Below are positions 1 to 8,115 of a stretch of 35,874 bases of DNA, piece by piece. Where the stretch lies: contig UCJU01000031.1 in the NCBI GenBank assembly GCA_900472925.1, positions 75,832 through 111,705 on the forward strand, given 5' to 3'. The position numbers and the translations under genes are program-made. Numbering within the stretch: the first letter of the stretch is position 1; the number at the start of each line of letters is the position of its first letter. The notes under the pieces are model-generated. The model was not told where the DNA came from, ran no database searches, and worked only from the letters and a program-made list of their open reading frames with translations. Source of the stretch: Hyphomicrobiales bacterium (GTDB lineage: Bacteria > Pseudomonadota > Alphaproteobacteria > Rhizobiales > Rhizobiaceae).

Positions 1-41
1 GGGGTAAACCACACCCACCGACCTAGAGACCGGGCACCCAC

Positions 42-992
42 ATGATCGCCCTCATCTCCCGCCGCATCCTAACCCTCCTCATCACCTTGCTGGCCGTATC
101 CTTCCTGATCTACTTCGTCATGGGCCTGCTCCCGGGGGACCCCGCCGCCATCATGCTCGGCACATCGGCCAGCCCTGATACACTCGCAGCGCTACAAAAG
201 CAGATGGGTCTCGATCAGCCTCTGGCCCTGCGCTACCTCCATTGGCTCGCGGCCATCGCACGGGGTGACCTTGGCCAATCCTATACCTATGGCGTCCCGG
301 TGGCCGGGCTTATCCTAGACAGGCTCACCGTTACGCTACCGCTCGCTCTCATCTCCGTTGGCCTGTCCATCCTCATCGCCATCCCGCTCGGTGTTATCGC
401 GGCGCGCTACAGAGGCGGCGTCATCGACTTTCTCTGCGGCCTGTTTTCCCATGCGGGGATTGCCGTTCCAGGCTTCTGGGTCGGGCTGCTGCTCATCCTG
501 GTCTTCTCCACCACACTCGGCTGGATGCCATCGGGTGGCTTTCCGGGCTGGCAGGCGGGTGTTGGCGCGGCAGTGAAGGCACTTGTTCTTCCGGCGGTCG
601 CGCTCGCCTTTTCTCAGGCTGGTGTGCTGATACGGGTCTGCCGCTCCGCCATGCTGGAGGTGATGGGAGAGGATTTCGTGCGGACTGTCCGCGCCAAGGG
701 CATCGGTGAAAGCGCGACGTTGTGGAAACACGTTCTGCCCAATGCGCTGATCCCCGTCATCACCATGATCGGCCTGCAATTCACCTTCCTGATTGCAGGC
801 ACGGTGCTGGTGGAAAACGTCTTCAACCTGCCCGGCCTCGGGCGTCTTGCCTATCAGGCGCTCACCCAGCGCGATATCGTGGTCATGCAGGCGGTCGTGC
901 TGTTCTTCTGCGCGCTGGTGATCACAATGAATTTCCTTGTCGATATGGCCTATCTGCTGATCGATCCGCGTTTACGGGCGCGCGCCGCATGA
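42..992 (+). CDS. ABC transporter permease, DppB/OppB-like
   Basis: Inner-membrane permease of a peptide/nickel/opine-type (PepT family) ABC importer, 316 residues, the usual length for DppB-like subunits. The N-terminus MIALISRRILTLLITLLAVS is the typical first helix, followed by the conserved LLPGDPA periplasmic start and a long periplasmic loop ending in RGDLGQSY. Several further hydrophobic segments follow. The cytoplasmic EAA loop is visible as VRTVRAKGIGESATLWKHVL (residues about 211-230), the contact site for the ATPase. The stop overlaps the start of the next permease by four bases (ATGA), so the two are translationally coupled. The substrate-binding protein and ATPases are not in the window and probably lie upstream. 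The substrate cannot be read from the permease; peptides are only the family default. Confidence 0.93.
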   Translation: MIALISRRILTLLITLLAVSFLIYFVMGLLPGDPAAIMLGTSASPDTLAALQKQMGLDQPLALRYLHWLAAIARGDLGQSYTYGVPVAGLILDRLTVTLPLALISVGLSILIAIPLGVIAARYRGGVIDFLCGLFSHAGIAVPGFWVGLLLILVFSTTLGWMPSGGFPGWQAGVGAAVKALVLPAVALAFSQAGVLIRVCRSAMLEVMGEDFVRTVRAKGIGESATLWKHVLPNALIPVITMIGLQFTFLIAGTVLVENVFNLPGLGRLAYQALTQRDIVVMQAVVLFFCALVITMNFLVDMAYLLIDPRLRARAA

Positions 993-1810
993 GACGCTTC
1001 AATCGCCGCCACGTTCCCCTTCTGGCGGGTGCCACCATCACTGGTGCTCTATTGACCATTGCGGCGCTCTCTTTCGTCTGGACGCCGCATGTGCCGACGA
1101 AAATGAACATCGTCGCCAAGCTGAGGCCACCGCTCACTCAGGGCCTGCTCGGTACGGACCAGTTCGGGCGCGATATCCTCTCCATGCTGATGGTGGGTGC
1201 GTGGAATTCTTTGTCTACCGCCGTCATGGCGGTCGCCATCGGTGCCACCATCGGCACGCTGGTCGGCGTGTTTGCGGCGGCACAACGGGGTGTCGTAGAG
1301 GCCTTGCTGATGCGGCTCTGCGACATCATTTTCGCGCTGCCACCCATCCTCTCGGCCATGATGCTGGGTGCCTTCATCGGCTCCGGTCGTTTCACGGCTA
1401 TCATCGCCATCGCCACTTTCATGGTGCCGGTCTTTGCCCGGCTGACCTGCGCTGCCGCCTTGCAGCTATGGGCACGGGATTTCGTGTTGGCGGCGGAAAG
1501 CCTGGGGCGGGGCAGGGGCGGTATTACCGTTACCCACATTCTGCCCAACCTCACCAATCTCATCATCGTACAGGTCAGCATCCAGCTGGGGCTTGCCATT
1601 CTCACCGAGGCTGGTCTCAGCTTCCTCGGTCTTGGCATGCCGCCACCGGCCCCCACCTGGGGGCGGATGTTGTGGGAATCGCAGACCTATCTCTCCGCCG
1701 CACCCTGGCTTGCCATTCTCCCCGGTCTGGCCATCGCCTTGGCTGTTCTCGGCTTCAATCTTCTGGGTGATGGCTTGCGGGATATGCTCGATCCGAGACT
1801 ACGCCGGTAG
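989..1810 (+). CDS. ABC transporter permease, DppC/OppC-like
   Basis: Second permease of the same PepT-type importer, 273 residues. I start it at the ATG at 989, which overlaps the preceding stop; longer readings of the frame run back into the first permease and are not credible. It has an N-terminal membrane helix, the family signature LLGTDQFGRDILSML (about residues 53-67), and a second EAA loop AAESLGRGRGGITVTHILPN. The C-terminus GDGLRDMLDPRLRR is the standard DppC ending. It pairs with the upstream DppB-like subunit to form the membrane channel. No ATPase gene follows: the next gene is an unrelated ExoD protein after an 86-base gap, so this is probably the last gene of its operon, although I see no convincing terminator hairpin after it. 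Confidence 0.93.
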   Translation: MRRFNRRHVPLLAGATITGALLTIAALSFVWTPHVPTKMNIVAKLRPPLTQGLLGTDQFGRDILSMLMVGAWNSLSTAVMAVAIGATIGTLVGVFAAAQRGVVEALLMRLCDIIFALPPILSAMMLGAFIGSGRFTAIIAIATFMVPVFARLTCAAALQLWARDFVLAAESLGRGRGGITVTHILPNLTNLIIVQVSIQLGLAILTEAGLSFLGLGMPPPAPTWGRMLWESQTYLSAAPWLAILPGLAIALAVLGFNLLGDGLRDMLDPRLRR

Positions 1811-1896
1811 GGAACGATCAGAATATAAGCGTGTTGTCGTATTGCTGCCGCCATTCATCTGTTAGAGCGGAACCATTATTCTGGAGTTGAAACCCT

Positions 1897-2580
1897 ATGC
1901 TGCGCCTGTCGGATAATCCTGCTCTCTCCGGTCCGGTTGATAATACCGACCTGACATTGACGGAACCCGAAGCGCCCAAGGTCGGCCTTGTCGATATTCT
2001 GCAAGCGCTCGCTGGCGATGAAAGCCGCGCACGCATCTCCGTCGGCGATCTTCTGTCGGCCATGGGAGATCGTGCCTTTGGCGCGTTGATGCTGGTCTTT
2101 GCGCTGCCCAATATCGTGCCCACGCCGCCCGGCACGTCTGCCATAACGGGCACGCCGCTGGTCTTCCTCGCCGCCCAGCTTTTCGCCGGAAAGAGCCCGT
2201 GGTTGCCGCGCATGATCGCTGATCGATCACTGGCGCGGGAAGACTTTGCCCGCGTGGTGCAAAAGATCGTTCCTGTCCTGCTCTGGGTGCAAAAGTTGCT
2301 GCGTCCACGCATGGAGGTGCTTTTTTCGCCCGTATGCGAGCGCCTGATTGGCCTCATCTGTCTGCTGCTCGCGGTCATTCTGGCCTTGCCGATTCCGCTC
2401 GGCAATATTCTCCCTGCGCTCGCAATTGGTTGTTTTTCCTTTGCTCTTTTAGAGCGGGACGGCCTGTTTGCGCTGCTTGCCGGCGTCCTGTCGGTCGTCT
2501 CTGTCGCCATCGTCAGCGGTGTGATCTACGGCATCGTAAAGGCCGCGCTTTATTTCGTGGTCGGGCCATTGTTTGGCTGA
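1897..2580 (+). CDS. exoD: ExoD-family exopolysaccharide synthesis protein
   Basis: Predicted integral membrane protein of 227 residues matching the ExoD family (Pfam PF06055), named for the Sinorhizobium gene affecting exopolysaccharide production and nodule invasion; its biochemical activity is unknown. A polar N-terminus of about 45 residues is followed by the family core ISVGDLLSAMGDRAFGALML, then the loop NIVPTPPGTSAITGTPLVFL, and paired hydrophobic segments at about 145-170 and 185-225. The ATG at 1897 has a GGAG Shine-Dalgarno 12 bases upstream. It stands between an ABC permease pair and the polyol regulator with gaps on both sides, so it is probably a single-gene unit. The family assignment is good; a direct role in polysaccharide synthesis is only inferred from the family name. 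Confidence 0.85.
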   Translation: MLRLSDNPALSGPVDNTDLTLTEPEAPKVGLVDILQALAGDESRARISVGDLLSAMGDRAFGALMLVFALPNIVPTPPGTSAITGTPLVFLAAQLFAGKSPWLPRMIADRSLAREDFARVVQKIVPVLLWVQKLLRPRMEVLFSPVCERLIGLICLLLAVILALPIPLGNILPALAIGCFSFALLERDGLFALLAGVLSVVSVAIVSGVIYGIVKAALYFVVGPLFG

Positions 2581-2654
2581 GGGCGACTTGCCGCGTTTGA
2601 CACGGGCTCTAGAAAAATGTCAGCACAGTGGAAATATGACGTAGGGGCAGGCAT

Positions 2655-3608
2655 ATGGCCAGACGATCCGAAACAGCTGGACGGCTAGACGACGCGGCGC
2701 GGGCCGGGTGGCTCTATTACGTTGCTGGTCGCACGCAGGATGAGATCGCCAGCGCCATGAGCATCTCCCGCCAGTCCGCGCAACGGCTCGTCTCGCTGGC
2801 CGTTACCGAACGTCTCATCAAGGTGCGGCTTGATCATCCCATTGCCGCCTGCCTGGAAAAAGGCGAGGCTCTGCGTAATCGGTTTTCGCTGAAATATGTG
2901 GAGGTCGTGCCGAGCGATCCGGCAGGTGTCTCCTCCACAGTCGGCATTGCCGAGGCGGGGGCGGCCGAAATCGAACGCTGGCTGCGCAAGGCCGATCCCA
3001 TCGTGCTCGCCATCGGAACGGGACGAACGTTGAAGGCGGCGGTGGATCAACTGCCACCGATGGAATGCCCGCAGCACCGCATCGTCTCACTGACCGGCAA
3101 TATCGGCCCGGATGGCTCGGCCGCCTATTACAACGTCATTTTCTCGATGGCCGATGCCATCAAGGCGCGGCACTTTCCCATGCCCTTGCCGGTTCTCTGT
3201 TCCTCTGCGGAAGAGCGCGAATTGCTGCATGACCAGTCCATGGTCCGCTCCACGCTGGCGCTGGGCGCTGCCGCCGACGTGACCTTCGTCGGCGTCGGGC
3301 AACTGGCAGAGGATGCGCCGCTTTGCCTTGATGGCTTTCTCGAGGTTCAGGAGATGCGCGACCTCATCGCCAAGGGTGGTGCGGGCGAAATATGCGGCTG
3401 GTCTTTCGATCGCAATGGTCAGTTTCTCGATACCCCCATCAATGATCGCGTTGCCTCCGTTCCACTGCCGCCGAGAGAGACCAGCACGGTGATCGGCATT
3501 GCCCAGGGCAAGCAGAAATCACCCGCTATTCTCGCCGCTTTGCGCGGCGGCCTGCTGAATGGCGTCATCACGGACGAGGCATCGGCCGAATATTTGCTCA
3601 GAAACTGA
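2655..3608 (+). CDS. SorC/DeoR-like sugar-responsive transcriptional regulator
   Basis: Regulator of 317 residues. An N-terminal helix-turn-helix (about residues 17-50, containing GRTQDEIASAMSISRQSAQR) is fused to a SorC-type sugar-phosphate-binding domain related to the sugar isomerase fold (about 60-315; IGTGRTLKAAVDQLP and GVGQLAEDAPL are typical segments). Members bind a phosphorylated sugar or polyol-derived effector that changes operator binding. It lies 143 bases upstream of smoE on the same strand, so it is the most likely local regulator of the polyol operon. The ATG at 2655 is preceded by AGGGGCAG. A 16-base palindrome in the smoE promoter region is a candidate target. Whether it activates or represses is not visible. 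Confidence 0.9.
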   Translation: MARRSETAGRLDDAARAGWLYYVAGRTQDEIASAMSISRQSAQRLVSLAVTERLIKVRLDHPIAACLEKGEALRNRFSLKYVEVVPSDPAGVSSTVGIAEAGAAEIERWLRKADPIVLAIGTGRTLKAAVDQLPPMECPQHRIVSLTGNIGPDGSAAYYNVIFSMADAIKARHFPMPLPVLCSSAEERELLHDQSMVRSTLALGAAADVTFVGVGQLAEDAPLCLDGFLEVQEMRDLIAKGGAGEICGWSFDRNGQFLDTPINDRVASVPLPPRETSTVIGIAQGKQKSPAILAALRGGLLNGVITDEASAEYLLRN

Positions 3609-3673
3609 GCAGAAATATAATATTCTTTTCAGTATGTTAGTTATTCCTTGTGCATCGCAGCGCAAGTAGGTGC

Positions 3674-3704
3674 TTGACTTTCATTTCCCATAAGTGAGTA
3701 TTTG
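3674..3704 (+). promoter_or_regulatory. Candidate promoter of the smo polyol operon
   Basis: TTGACT at 3674-3679 is a good -35 match. The -10 is weak: GAGTAT (3696-3701) or AGTATT (3697-3702), 16-17 bases downstream. It lies in the 143-base gap between the SorC-type regulator and smoE. A weak -10 is consistent with a promoter needing activation, but this is inference. Confidence 0.4.
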
Positions 3705-3716
3705 CCCTAGAGCAAA
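3701..3716. promoter_or_regulatory. Candidate operator palindrome upstream of smoE
   Basis: TTTGCCCTAGAGCAAA is a 16-base inverted repeat with 14 of 16 positions symmetric (TTTGC arms around CTAG). It overlaps the end of the candidate -10 and lies 35 bases before the smoE start. Its position suggests an operator for the SorC-type regulator encoded just upstream; no consensus is available to test this. Confidence 0.4.
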
Positions 3717-3751
3717 GCGAATGCTCAATAACTTCTTCTGGGAGGAAGATC

Positions 3752-5065
3752 ATGACTTTGAAGACACTTCTGCTGGGCGCATGCTCGGCTCTCGCCTTTT
3801 CGGGCCTCGCTTCCGCAGAAACGCTGACCATCGCCACCGTGAACAACGGCGACATGATCCGCATGCAGGGACTGACATCCGATTTCACCGCCAAAAACCC
3901 CGATATCAACGTTGAATGGGTTACGCTGGAAGAAAACGTCCTGCGCGAACGCGTCACCACCGATATCGCCACCAATGGCGGCCAATATGACATCATGACC
4001 ATCGGCAACTATGAAGTTCCGATCTGGGCCAAGCAGGGTTGGCTTCTGCCGCTCGAAAAGCTGGGCGATAACTACGATGTCGCCGACATGCTGCCATCGA
4101 TCAAGGGCGGCTTGACGGTCGACTCCAAGCTTTATGCGGCACCGTTCTACGGCGAATCCGCCATGATCATGTATCGCAAGGACCTGTTTGAAAAAGCAGG
4201 CCTGAAGATGCCGGAAAACCCGACATGGGAATTCATCGGCGATGCAGCCCGCAAGATCACCGACCGCAAGGCCGATGTGAACGGCATGTGCCTTCGCGGC
4301 AAGGCCGGTTGGGGCGAAAACATGGCCTTCATCACGGCGCTGACCAACTCCTTCGGTGGCCGCTGGTTCGATGAAAACTGGAAGCCGCAGTTCGATCAGC
4401 CCGAGTGGAAGAACGCCCTTCAGTTCTACGTCGACCTCATGAAGGATGCCGGTCCATCGGGTGCCTCCTCCAACGGCTTCAACGAAAACCTGACGCTGTT
4501 CCAGCAGGGCAAATGCGGCATGTGGATCGACGCCACGGTTGCGGCATCCTTCGTGTCCAACCCGAAGGACAGCAAAGTTGCGGATAAGGTCGGCTACGCG
4601 CTGTTCCCGACGCATGGCGAGTTGAAAAACCACGGCAACTGGCTCTGGTCCTGGAACCTGGCCATTCCGAAGAGCTCGCAGAAGGCGGACGCTGCTGAAA
4701 AGTTCATCGCCTGGGCAACCAGCAAGGACTACACAAAGCTCGTCGCTTCCAAGGAAGGCTGGGCCAACGTTCCTCCTGGCACCCGCACCTCGCTTTACAA
4801 GAACGCGGATTACGAAAAGGCGGCAGGCTTTGCAGCCCCGACGCTGGCAGCGATGAATGCGGCCGATATCACCAAGCCAACCGTTAAGCCGGTGCCTTAC
4901 ACAGGCGGCCAGTTCGTGGCGATCCCTGAGTTCCAGTCGCTCGGCACAACAGTCGGTCAGCTGTTCTCGGCAGTCGTTGCCGGTCAGTCCAGCGTCGATG
5001 ACGCGCTCGCCGGTGCCCAGTCCACGGCCACGCGTGAAATGACACGCTCGGGATATATCAAGTAA
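3752..5065 (+). CDS. smoE: Polyol (sorbitol/mannitol-type) ABC transporter substrate-binding protein
   Basis: Periplasmic solute-binding protein of 437 residues, family 1 (CUT1, MalE-like). Residues 1-22 form a signal peptide ending LASA, with the mature protein starting ETLTIATVNNGDM. Family segments include DIMTIGNYEVPIWAKQGW and the aromatic-rich WLWSWNLAIPKSS, plausible sugar contacts. The ATG has a very strong ribosome site (GGGAGGAAG, 6-15 bases upstream), as expected for a binding protein made in excess over the permeases. It heads the order binding protein, two permeases, ATPase, polyol dehydrogenase, which matches the smo operon of Rhodobacter and Sinorhizobium. A 246-base gap with a hairpin-rich repeat separates it from smoF. 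The exact polyol (sorbitol, mannitol, arabitol or other) cannot be fixed from sequence. Confidence 0.88.
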   Translation: MTLKTLLLGACSALAFSGLASAETLTIATVNNGDMIRMQGLTSDFTAKNPDINVEWVTLEENVLRERVTTDIATNGGQYDIMTIGNYEVPIWAKQGWLLPLEKLGDNYDVADMLPSIKGGLTVDSKLYAAPFYGESAMIMYRKDLFEKAGLKMPENPTWEFIGDAARKITDRKADVNGMCLRGKAGWGENMAFITALTNSFGGRWFDENWKPQFDQPEWKNALQFYVDLMKDAGPSGASSNGFNENLTLFQQGKCGMWIDATVAASFVSNPKDSKVADKVGYALFPTHGELKNHGNWLWSWNLAIPKSSQKADAAEKFIAWATSKDYTKLVASKEGWANVPPGTRTSLYKNADYEKAAGFAAPTLAAMNAADITKPTVKPVPYTGGQFVAIPEFQSLGTTVGQLFSAVVAGQSSVDDALAGAQSTATREMTRSGYIK

Positions 5066-5133
5066 TCCTCCCAAAGATCGCCGTCCGGCTCTGAGGGCCG
5101 GGCGGCGCATATATTCAAAGCCGTTATGTTTCT

Positions 5134-5285
5134 GTGAAATCCCCTCCCCAACCCCTCCCCACAAGGGGGAGGGGCTTTATCCGCCGCACCGTTGTCGCAC
5201 CGAGTGAACTTCGGCGTTTGCGGCACAGTTTATCCCCCCTTGTGGGGGAGATGGCCGGCAGGCCAGAGGGGGTCTTCGACACCAT
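5134..5285. repeat. RIME-like palindromic intergenic repeat inside the polyol operon
   Basis: A GC-rich element between smoE and smoF with two hairpins: CCCCTCCCC/GGGGAGGGG around 5152-5174, and CCCCC-TTGT-GGGGG at 5235-5248. The second is followed by GAGATGGCCGGCAGGCCAG and AGGGGG. The module at about 5232-5272 recurs in inverse orientation at 35736-35777. Such mosaic palindromic elements are typical of rhizobial intergenic DNA. In this position it could act like REP elements after malE, protecting the upstream message or limiting read-through into the permease genes. Confidence 0.7.
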
Positions 5286-5311
5286 GCTCAGAGGGCGGAG
5301 GAAGCCATCCG

Positions 5312-6184
5312 ATGGCGACGCAAAACACCAAAAATCTGGCGCGGCTGATGATGGCGCCATCGGTCATCCTGCTTCTGGTCTGGATGATCGTGCCACTGTC
5401 CATGACGCTGTGGTATTCTTTCCAGAACTACAATCTTCTGAACCAGGCCAATGTCAGCTTTGCGGGCCTGTTCAATTATCAGTATTTCTATACCGATCCG
5501 GCCTTCTTCCAGTCGATCTGGAATACGCTCGTCATCGTCGGTGGTGTGCTGATGATCACGGTCATCGGCGGCATCGGCATTGCGCTGTTGCTGGATCAGC
5601 CGATTTTCGGTCAGGGCATCGTTCGCATTCTCGTCATCTCACCCTTCTTCGTCATGCCGCCGGTGGCCGCGCTCGTCTGGAAGAACATGATCATGCATCC
5701 CGGTTACGGGGTGCTGGCGGACCTGTCACGGTTCTTCGGATTTCAGCCCATCGACTGGTTCTCGCAGTTTCCGCTGCTGTCCATCGTCATCATCGTTGCC
5801 TGGCAGTGGCTTCCCTTCGCAACGCTGATCCTGCTCACTGCCCTTCAGTCTCTGGATGGCGAGCAGAAGGAAGCCGCCGAAATGGACGGCGCGAGTTTCT
5901 TCAGCCGCTTCATCTATCTGACGCTGCCGCATCTGGCGCGCGCGATTACGGTCGTCATTCTCATCCAGACGATCTTCCTGCTCGGCGTCTACGCGGAAAT
6001 CCTCGTCACCACCAATGGTGGCCCGGGCTACGCCTCGACCAATCTCGCCTTCCTCATCTACCGCACGGCGCTGCTGGGCTATGATGTGGGTGGAGCGTCC
6101 GCCGGTGGCATCATCGCCGTCATCCTTGCAAACGTCGTCGCCATCTTCCTGATGCGCGCCGTCGGCAAGAACCTCGATCGATAG
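5312..6184 (+). CDS. smoF: Polyol ABC transporter permease 1
   Basis: CUT1 (MalF-like) inner-membrane permease, 290 residues, with about six hydrophobic segments starting LMMAPSVILLLVWMIVPLSM. The EAA loop is LDGEQKEAAEMDGASFFSRF (about residues 180-199), the coupling site for the ATPase. I use the ATG at 5312 because GGAGGAAG stands 8-15 bases before it; longer in-frame readings run back into the palindromic repeat and give an implausible low-complexity N-terminus. It is followed 11 bases later by the partner permease. Order and sequence type agree with SmoF of the sorbitol/mannitol transporter. Confidence 0.9.
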   Translation: MATQNTKNLARLMMAPSVILLLVWMIVPLSMTLWYSFQNYNLLNQANVSFAGLFNYQYFYTDPAFFQSIWNTLVIVGGVLMITVIGGIGIALLLDQPIFGQGIVRILVISPFFVMPPVAALVWKNMIMHPGYGVLADLSRFFGFQPIDWFSQFPLLSIVIIVAWQWLPFATLILLTALQSLDGEQKEAAEMDGASFFSRFIYLTLPHLARAITVVILIQTIFLLGVYAEILVTTNGGPGYASTNLAFLIYRTALLGYDVGGASAGGIIAVILANVVAIFLMRAVGKNLDR

Positions 6185-6195
6185 GAGACAGGATC

Positions 6196-7020
6196 ATGGC
6201 TCGTAAAGTCTCGACACGCTCCAAAATCGGTTTCACCATCGCCGCCTGGGTCATCGCCCTCCTGCTGTTCTTCCCGATCCTCTATGCGTTCCTGACATCG
6301 CTGAAGACGGAGCCGGAAGCCATTGCGGGCTTCAGCCTCTGGCCATCGGGCACGTTTGAAAACTACATCACGGTCAACACCCAGCGCGACTACTTCAAGC
6401 CTTTCATGAACTCGGTCATCCTGTCGGTCGGTTCGACGATCTTCGCGCTCATCATCGCCATACCGGCGGCCTGGGCCATGGCGTTTTCGCCCACCAAACG
6501 CACCAAGGATATTCTGATGTGGATGCTCTCCACCAAGATGATGCCTGCGGTCGCCGTGCTGGTGCCGATCTACCTGATCTTCCGCAATGCCGGTCTGCTG
6601 GATACCCGCATCGGTCTCACCATCATGCTCACCTTCATCAATCTGCCGATCGTGGTATGGATGCTCTACACATATTTCCGGGAAATTCCGGGCGAAATCC
6701 TCGAAGCATCGCGCATGGATGGCGCTTCTCTGTGGAACGAGATCGTCTATGTGCTGACGCCGATGGCGATCCCGGGCATTGCCTCGACGCTCCTCCTCAA
6801 CATCATTCTGGCGTGGAACGAATCCTTCTGGACCATTCGTCTCACGACAACCAATGCAGCACCGCTGACGGCCTTCATCGCCTCCTTCTCCAGCCCGCAG
6901 GGTCTGTTCTGGGCGAAGCTGTCTGCCGCTTCGATGATGGCGATTGCGCCGATCCTCGTGCTTGGCTGGTTCTCCCAGAAACAACTCGTTCGCGGCCTGA
7001 CCTTTGGCGCGGTGAAATAA
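6196..7020 (+). CDS. smoG: Polyol ABC transporter permease 2
   Basis: CUT1 (MalG-like) permease of 274 residues. The N-terminal helix [20 protein letters not shown] is followed by the typical [11 protein letters not shown] loop, a periplasmic FENYITV segment and the EAA loop [20 protein letters not shown] (about 166-185). The C-terminus [14 protein letters not shown] is the standard MalG-type ending, which inserts toward the substrate-binding site in this class. The start at 6196 follows GGAGACAGGATC. It pairs with the upstream permease and is 10 bases from the ATPase gene, so the cassette is cotranscribed. Confidence 0.9.
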   Translation: MARKVSTRSKIGFTIAAWVIALLLFFPILYAFLTSLKTEPEAIAGFSLWPSGTFENYITVNTQRDYFKPFMNSVILSVGSTIFALIIAIPAAWAMAFSPTKRTKDILMWMLSTKMMPAVAVLVPIYLIFRNAGLLDTRIGLTIMLTFINLPIVVWMLYTYFREIPGEILEASRMDGASLWNEIVYVLTPMAIPGIASTLLLNIILAWNESFWTIRLTTTNAAPLTAFIASFSSPQGLFWAKLSAASMMAIAPILVLGWFSQKQLVRGLTFGAVK

Positions 7021-7030
7021 GGAACAGAAA

Positions 7031-8029
7031 ATGGGCAGCATTTCCCTTAAAAACGTGTCCAAGGTCTTCGGTGAAGCCAAGGTCATTCCGTCCATCAATC
7101 TCGATATCGAGAATGGCGAGTTCGTGGTTTTCGTCGGCCCGTCCGGTTGCGGCAAGTCTACACTTCTGCGCCTCATCGCAGGCCTTGAAGATGTGACCGG
7201 CGGCCAGATCATAATCGATGGCAAGGACGCCACCGAAAAGGCGCCCGCGGAACGCGGCCTTGCCATGGTGTTCCAGTCCTATGCGCTCTATCCACATATG
7301 AGCGTGCGCAACAATATCGGCTTTCCCCTCAAAATGGCCAAGCTGGACAAGGCCGTCATCGACAAGAAGGTCAATGATGCAGCCAGCATTCTGAACCTGA
7401 CCGACTATCTCGACCGCCGCCCTTCGCAGCTCTCTGGCGGCCAGCGCCAGCGCGTCGCCATCGGTCGTGCCATCGTGCGTGAACCATCGGCCTTCCTGTT
7501 CGATGAACCCCTGTCGAACCTCGATGCCTCCTTGCGCGGCACCATGCGTCTCGAAATCTCCGAGCTTCACAATACGCTGAAGACGACGATGATCTACGTC
7601 ACGCATGATCAGGTGGAAGCCATGACCATGGCCGACAAGATCGTCGTGCTCAATCGCGGCAATATCGAGCAGGTCGGTTCGCCGATGGAGCTGTATAAGA
7701 CGCCGCGCAACCTCTTCGTCGCTGGCTTTATTGGCTCGCCGCGCATGAACTTCGTCAAGGGCGCCTATGCCCAAGGCAAGGGTGCCGACACCGTCGGCGT
7801 TCGCCCGGAACATTTGCTGCTTTCCAAGGACAGCGGTGTGTGGAAGGGCACGGTTGCGGTTGCAGAACATCTGGGATCCGACACCTTCATCCACATCAAT
7901 GTCGATGATATCGGTATGATTACGGCTCGTGCCGGTGGCGAGTTTGCGTGTCAGCATGGCGATACCGTTTTCATCACGCCGGATGACAGCAAAATCCATA
8001 AGTTCGATAGCAGCGGCCTGGCCATTTAA
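7031..8029 (+). CDS. smoK: Polyol ABC transporter ATP-binding protein
   Basis: ATPase of the MalK/UgpC type, 332 residues. It shows Walker [10 protein letters not shown] (36-44), Q-loop Gln82, signature LSGGQ (134-138), Walker B FLFDEP (155-160, Glu159 catalytic) and the switch His192. Residues about 235-332 form the regulatory TOBE-type domain ([11 protein letters not shown] onward), as in MalK. It energises the two upstream permeases. The start follows GGAACAG, and the gene is 10 bases behind smoG. In other smo operons a sorbitol dehydrogenase gene (smoS) often follows; here the next gene is the mannitol-type dehydrogenase. Confidence 0.93.
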   Translation: MGSISLKNVSKVFGEAKVIPSINLDIENGEFVVFVGPSGCGKSTLLRLIAGLEDVTGGQIIIDGKDATEKAPAERGLAMVFQSYALYPHMSVRNNIGFPLKMAKLDKAVIDKKVNDAASILNLTDYLDRRPSQLSGGQRQRVAIGRAIVREPSAFLFDEPLSNLDASLRGTMRLEISELHNTLKTTMIYVTHDQVEAMTMADKIVVLNRGNIEQVGSPMELYKTPRNLFVAGFIGSPRMNFVKGAYAQGKGADTVGVRPEHLLLSKDSGVWKGTVAVAEHLGSDTFIHINVDDIGMITARAGGEFACQHGDTVFITPDDSKIHKFDSSGLAI

Positions 8030-8115
8030 GTGCCAGACCGCATCGCCTCATGGCTGGCCATATCGGCGATCAGCCCTGGTGATTGCCCCATGACAGGAAA
8101 TTCGAGGATCGTCTC

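Noticed and set aside
1..41. 3' end of an upstream transporter gene
   Set aside because: All three plus frames contain an early stop (5-7, 24-26 and 43-45), so which, if any, is a gene end cannot be told.
3725..5164. Long minus-strand open frame of about 480 codons opposite smoE
   Set aside because: Shadow of the GC-rich smoE gene: no membrane, domain or signal features, Arg/Gly/His-rich low-complexity composition, and smoE is clearly the coding strand.
6079..7999. Two long minus-strand frames opposite smoG and smoK
   Set aside because: Composition is Arg/Asp/His-rich and matches codon-complement artefacts of the transporter genes.
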